A stretch of DNA of 6,992 nt, taken from positions 1 to 6,992 of the forward strand of contig DKNF01000233.1 of the NCBI GenBank assembly GCA_002470165.1. Direction: 5' to 3'. Both the position numbers and the translations under genes were made by a program. Every line of letters begins with the position of its first letter. Position 1 is the first letter of the stretch. The notes below the pieces were generated by a model. That model searched no databases. It saw nothing but the letters and a program-made list of their open reading frames with translations, and had not been told where the DNA came from. Positions 5,938 to 6,992 of this stretch are shown piece after piece. Origin of the DNA: Betaproteobacteria bacterium UBA7395 (GTDB lineage: Bacteria; Pseudomonadota; Gammaproteobacteria; Burkholderiales; Rhodocyclaceae).

Positions 5938-6992
5938 GTGACTGACAAGACCCCGCCTGACAGTGCGGAACAGGTGATCGAATTCGCCATTGGCGGCATG
6001 ACCTGTGCCGCCTGTTCCACGCGCCTGGAAAAGGTGCTCAACCGCCAGGCCGGCATGCAGGCCAACGTCAATCTGGCCGCCGAGCGGGCGCGTGTACGCC
6101 TGAGCGGGGTCGGGCCGGATGCGGTGATCGCGGCGGTGGCCAAGGCTGGCTTTTCTGCGACCCTGGTCGATGCCGGAACCCGCGAGCGGGAAAAGCAGGA
6201 GAAGGAACGGGTCTATCGGCAGGAGGTCCGCCGTTTCTGGATCGCCGTCGCGCTGACCTTGCCGCTGGTTGGTCAGATGATCTTCATGTTCGGCGAGGGC
6301 GGGCACGAGAACGAGTTGCCGCGCTGGCTGCAACTGCTGCTGGCGACGCCGGTCCAGTTCTGGATCGGCTGGCGTTTCTACGACGGCGCGGCCAAGGCCT
6401 TGCGCGGCGGCGGTGCCAACATGGATGTGCTGGTTGCGCTCGGCACCAGCATGGCCTGGGGCTTCTCGGCCGTGGTCACGGTGTTCGGCCTGCACGATCA
6501 GCATGTGTATTTCGAGGCCGGGGCGGCGGTGATCACCCTGGTCCTGCTCGGCAAATTGCTTGAGGCCAGGGCCAAGGCGCGCACCTCGGAAGCGATCGAG
6601 TCGCTGATCCGCCTGCGCCCGAAAACCGCCCGCGTCGAGCGCGACGGGCAGTGGCTGGAACTGCCCGTCGATGCGCTGATGCCGGGCGACATCTTCCTGG
6701 TACGTCCGGGCGAGAGCGTGCCGGTGGACGGCGAGGTCATCGACGGCGAGTCCAGCGTCGATGAGGCGATGCTGACCGGCGAGAGCATGCCGGTGGGCAA
6801 AGCTGCCGGCGACCGCGTGTTTGCGGCGACGGCCAACGGCCAGGGGGCCTTGCGCTGCCGGGCCACCGGCGTCGGCGAACAGACCCTGCTGGCCGGCATC
6901 ATCCGCCTGGTCGGCGAGGCGCAGGGTTCGAAGGCGCCGGTGCAGCGCCTGGCCGACCGCATTTCCGGGATATTCGTGCCGGTGGTCTGCTT
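5938..6992 (+). CDS. copA: Copper P1B-type ATPase, N-terminal 351 residues (cut by window edge)
   Basis: An ATP-driven inner-membrane pump for Cu+. In order: one N-terminal heavy-metal-binding domain with GMTCAAC at 20-26 (C23, C26); a charged linker at about 80-98; membrane segments at about 99-118, 129-148, 162-184 and 191-210; [17 protein letters not shown] at 217-233; and the actuator domain with PGD at 249-251, PGESVPVDG at 257-265 and the dephosphorylation loop TGES at 280-283. The next membrane segment begins near 343. The CPC motif, the DKTGT phosphorylation site and the ATP-binding domain lie past the right edge. The GTG at 5938 is the only usable start (TGA in frame at 5920); GGAG at 5924-5927 is its ribosome binding site, inside the previous gene. 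GMTCAAC and overall sequence favour CopA (efflux). CcoI/FixI (cbb3 oxidase assembly) remains possible from the neighbourhood. Confidence 0.9.
   Translation, partial: MTDKTPPDSAEQVIEFAIGGMTCAACSTRLEKVLNRQAGMQANVNLAAERARVRLSGVGPDAVIAAVAKAGFSATLVDAGTREREKQEKERVYRQEVRRFWIAVALTLPLVGQMIFMFGEGGHENELPRWLQLLLATPVQFWIGWRFYDGAAKALRGGGANMDVLVALGTSMAWGFSAVVTVFGLHDQHVYFEAGAAVITLVLLGKLLEARAKARTSEAIESLIRLRPKTARVERDGQWLELPVDALMPGDIFLVRPGESVPVDGEVIDGESSVDEAMLTGESMPVGKAAGDRVFAATANGQGALRCRATGVGEQTLLAGIIRLVGEAQGSKAPVQRLADRISGIFVPVVC

Noticed and set aside
5184..6143. Open frame of 319 codons antisense to the COG2836 gene and the ATPase start
   Set aside because: Its Gln/Arg/Gly-rich product and its span across two good plus-strand genes mark it as a codon-bias shadow.

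Overview
The window is a dense, high-GC stretch of a bacterial chromosome with seven genes, two of them cut by the window edges, and no gap longer than about 140 bases. Gene content and order suggest a facultatively anaerobic or microaerophilic betaproteobacterium. Protein sequences resembling Rhodocyclales relatives (Dechloromonas/Azospira/Azoarcus type) fit this, but the taxon is an inference, because no rRNA or species-specific marker is present. I see no tRNA, rRNA, CRISPR array, insertion sequence or other mobile element.

Left part (1-747, minus strand): the 5' part of an NADP-type glutamate dehydrogenase gene (gdhA, running off the left edge) lies 22 bases downstream of a small rnk-like gene (GreA/GreB C-terminal fold), so the two are probably co-transcribed. 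A 139-base divergent intergenic region follows. It holds a perfect 7-bp-arm inverted repeat that overlaps the likely ribosome binding region of the next gene.

Middle part (887-2966, plus strand): a CrgA-like LysR regulator is followed after 13 bases by a secreted PQQ-dependent aldose sugar dehydrogenase of the YliI/Asd family. The close spacing suggests one transcript. This unit meets the fnr gene tail to tail with only 3 bases between the stop codons.

Right part (2970-6992): an FNR-type oxygen sensor (minus strand) is divergent from hemN (oxygen-independent coproporphyrinogen III oxidase). hemN is followed by a COG2836 (TauE/SafE/UreH-like) membrane protein and a copper P1B-type ATPase running off the right edge. 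The fnr-hemN gap contains a 9/10 match to the FNR box, TTGATCCATGTCAA. Its centre is exactly 41.5 bases upstream of the start site predicted from a CATAAT -10 element, which is the geometry of a class II FNR-activated promoter for hemN. Together this is a low-oxygen respiration module: oxygen sensing (FNR), anaerobic haem synthesis (HemN) and copper handling (COG2836 protein plus Cu+ ATPase), the kind of set that supports cbb3-type cytochrome oxidase assembly.

I found no clearly undescribed system. The points most worth a second look are the FNR/hemN promoter, the inverted repeat upstream of the LysR gene, and whether the ATPase is of CopA or CcoI type.
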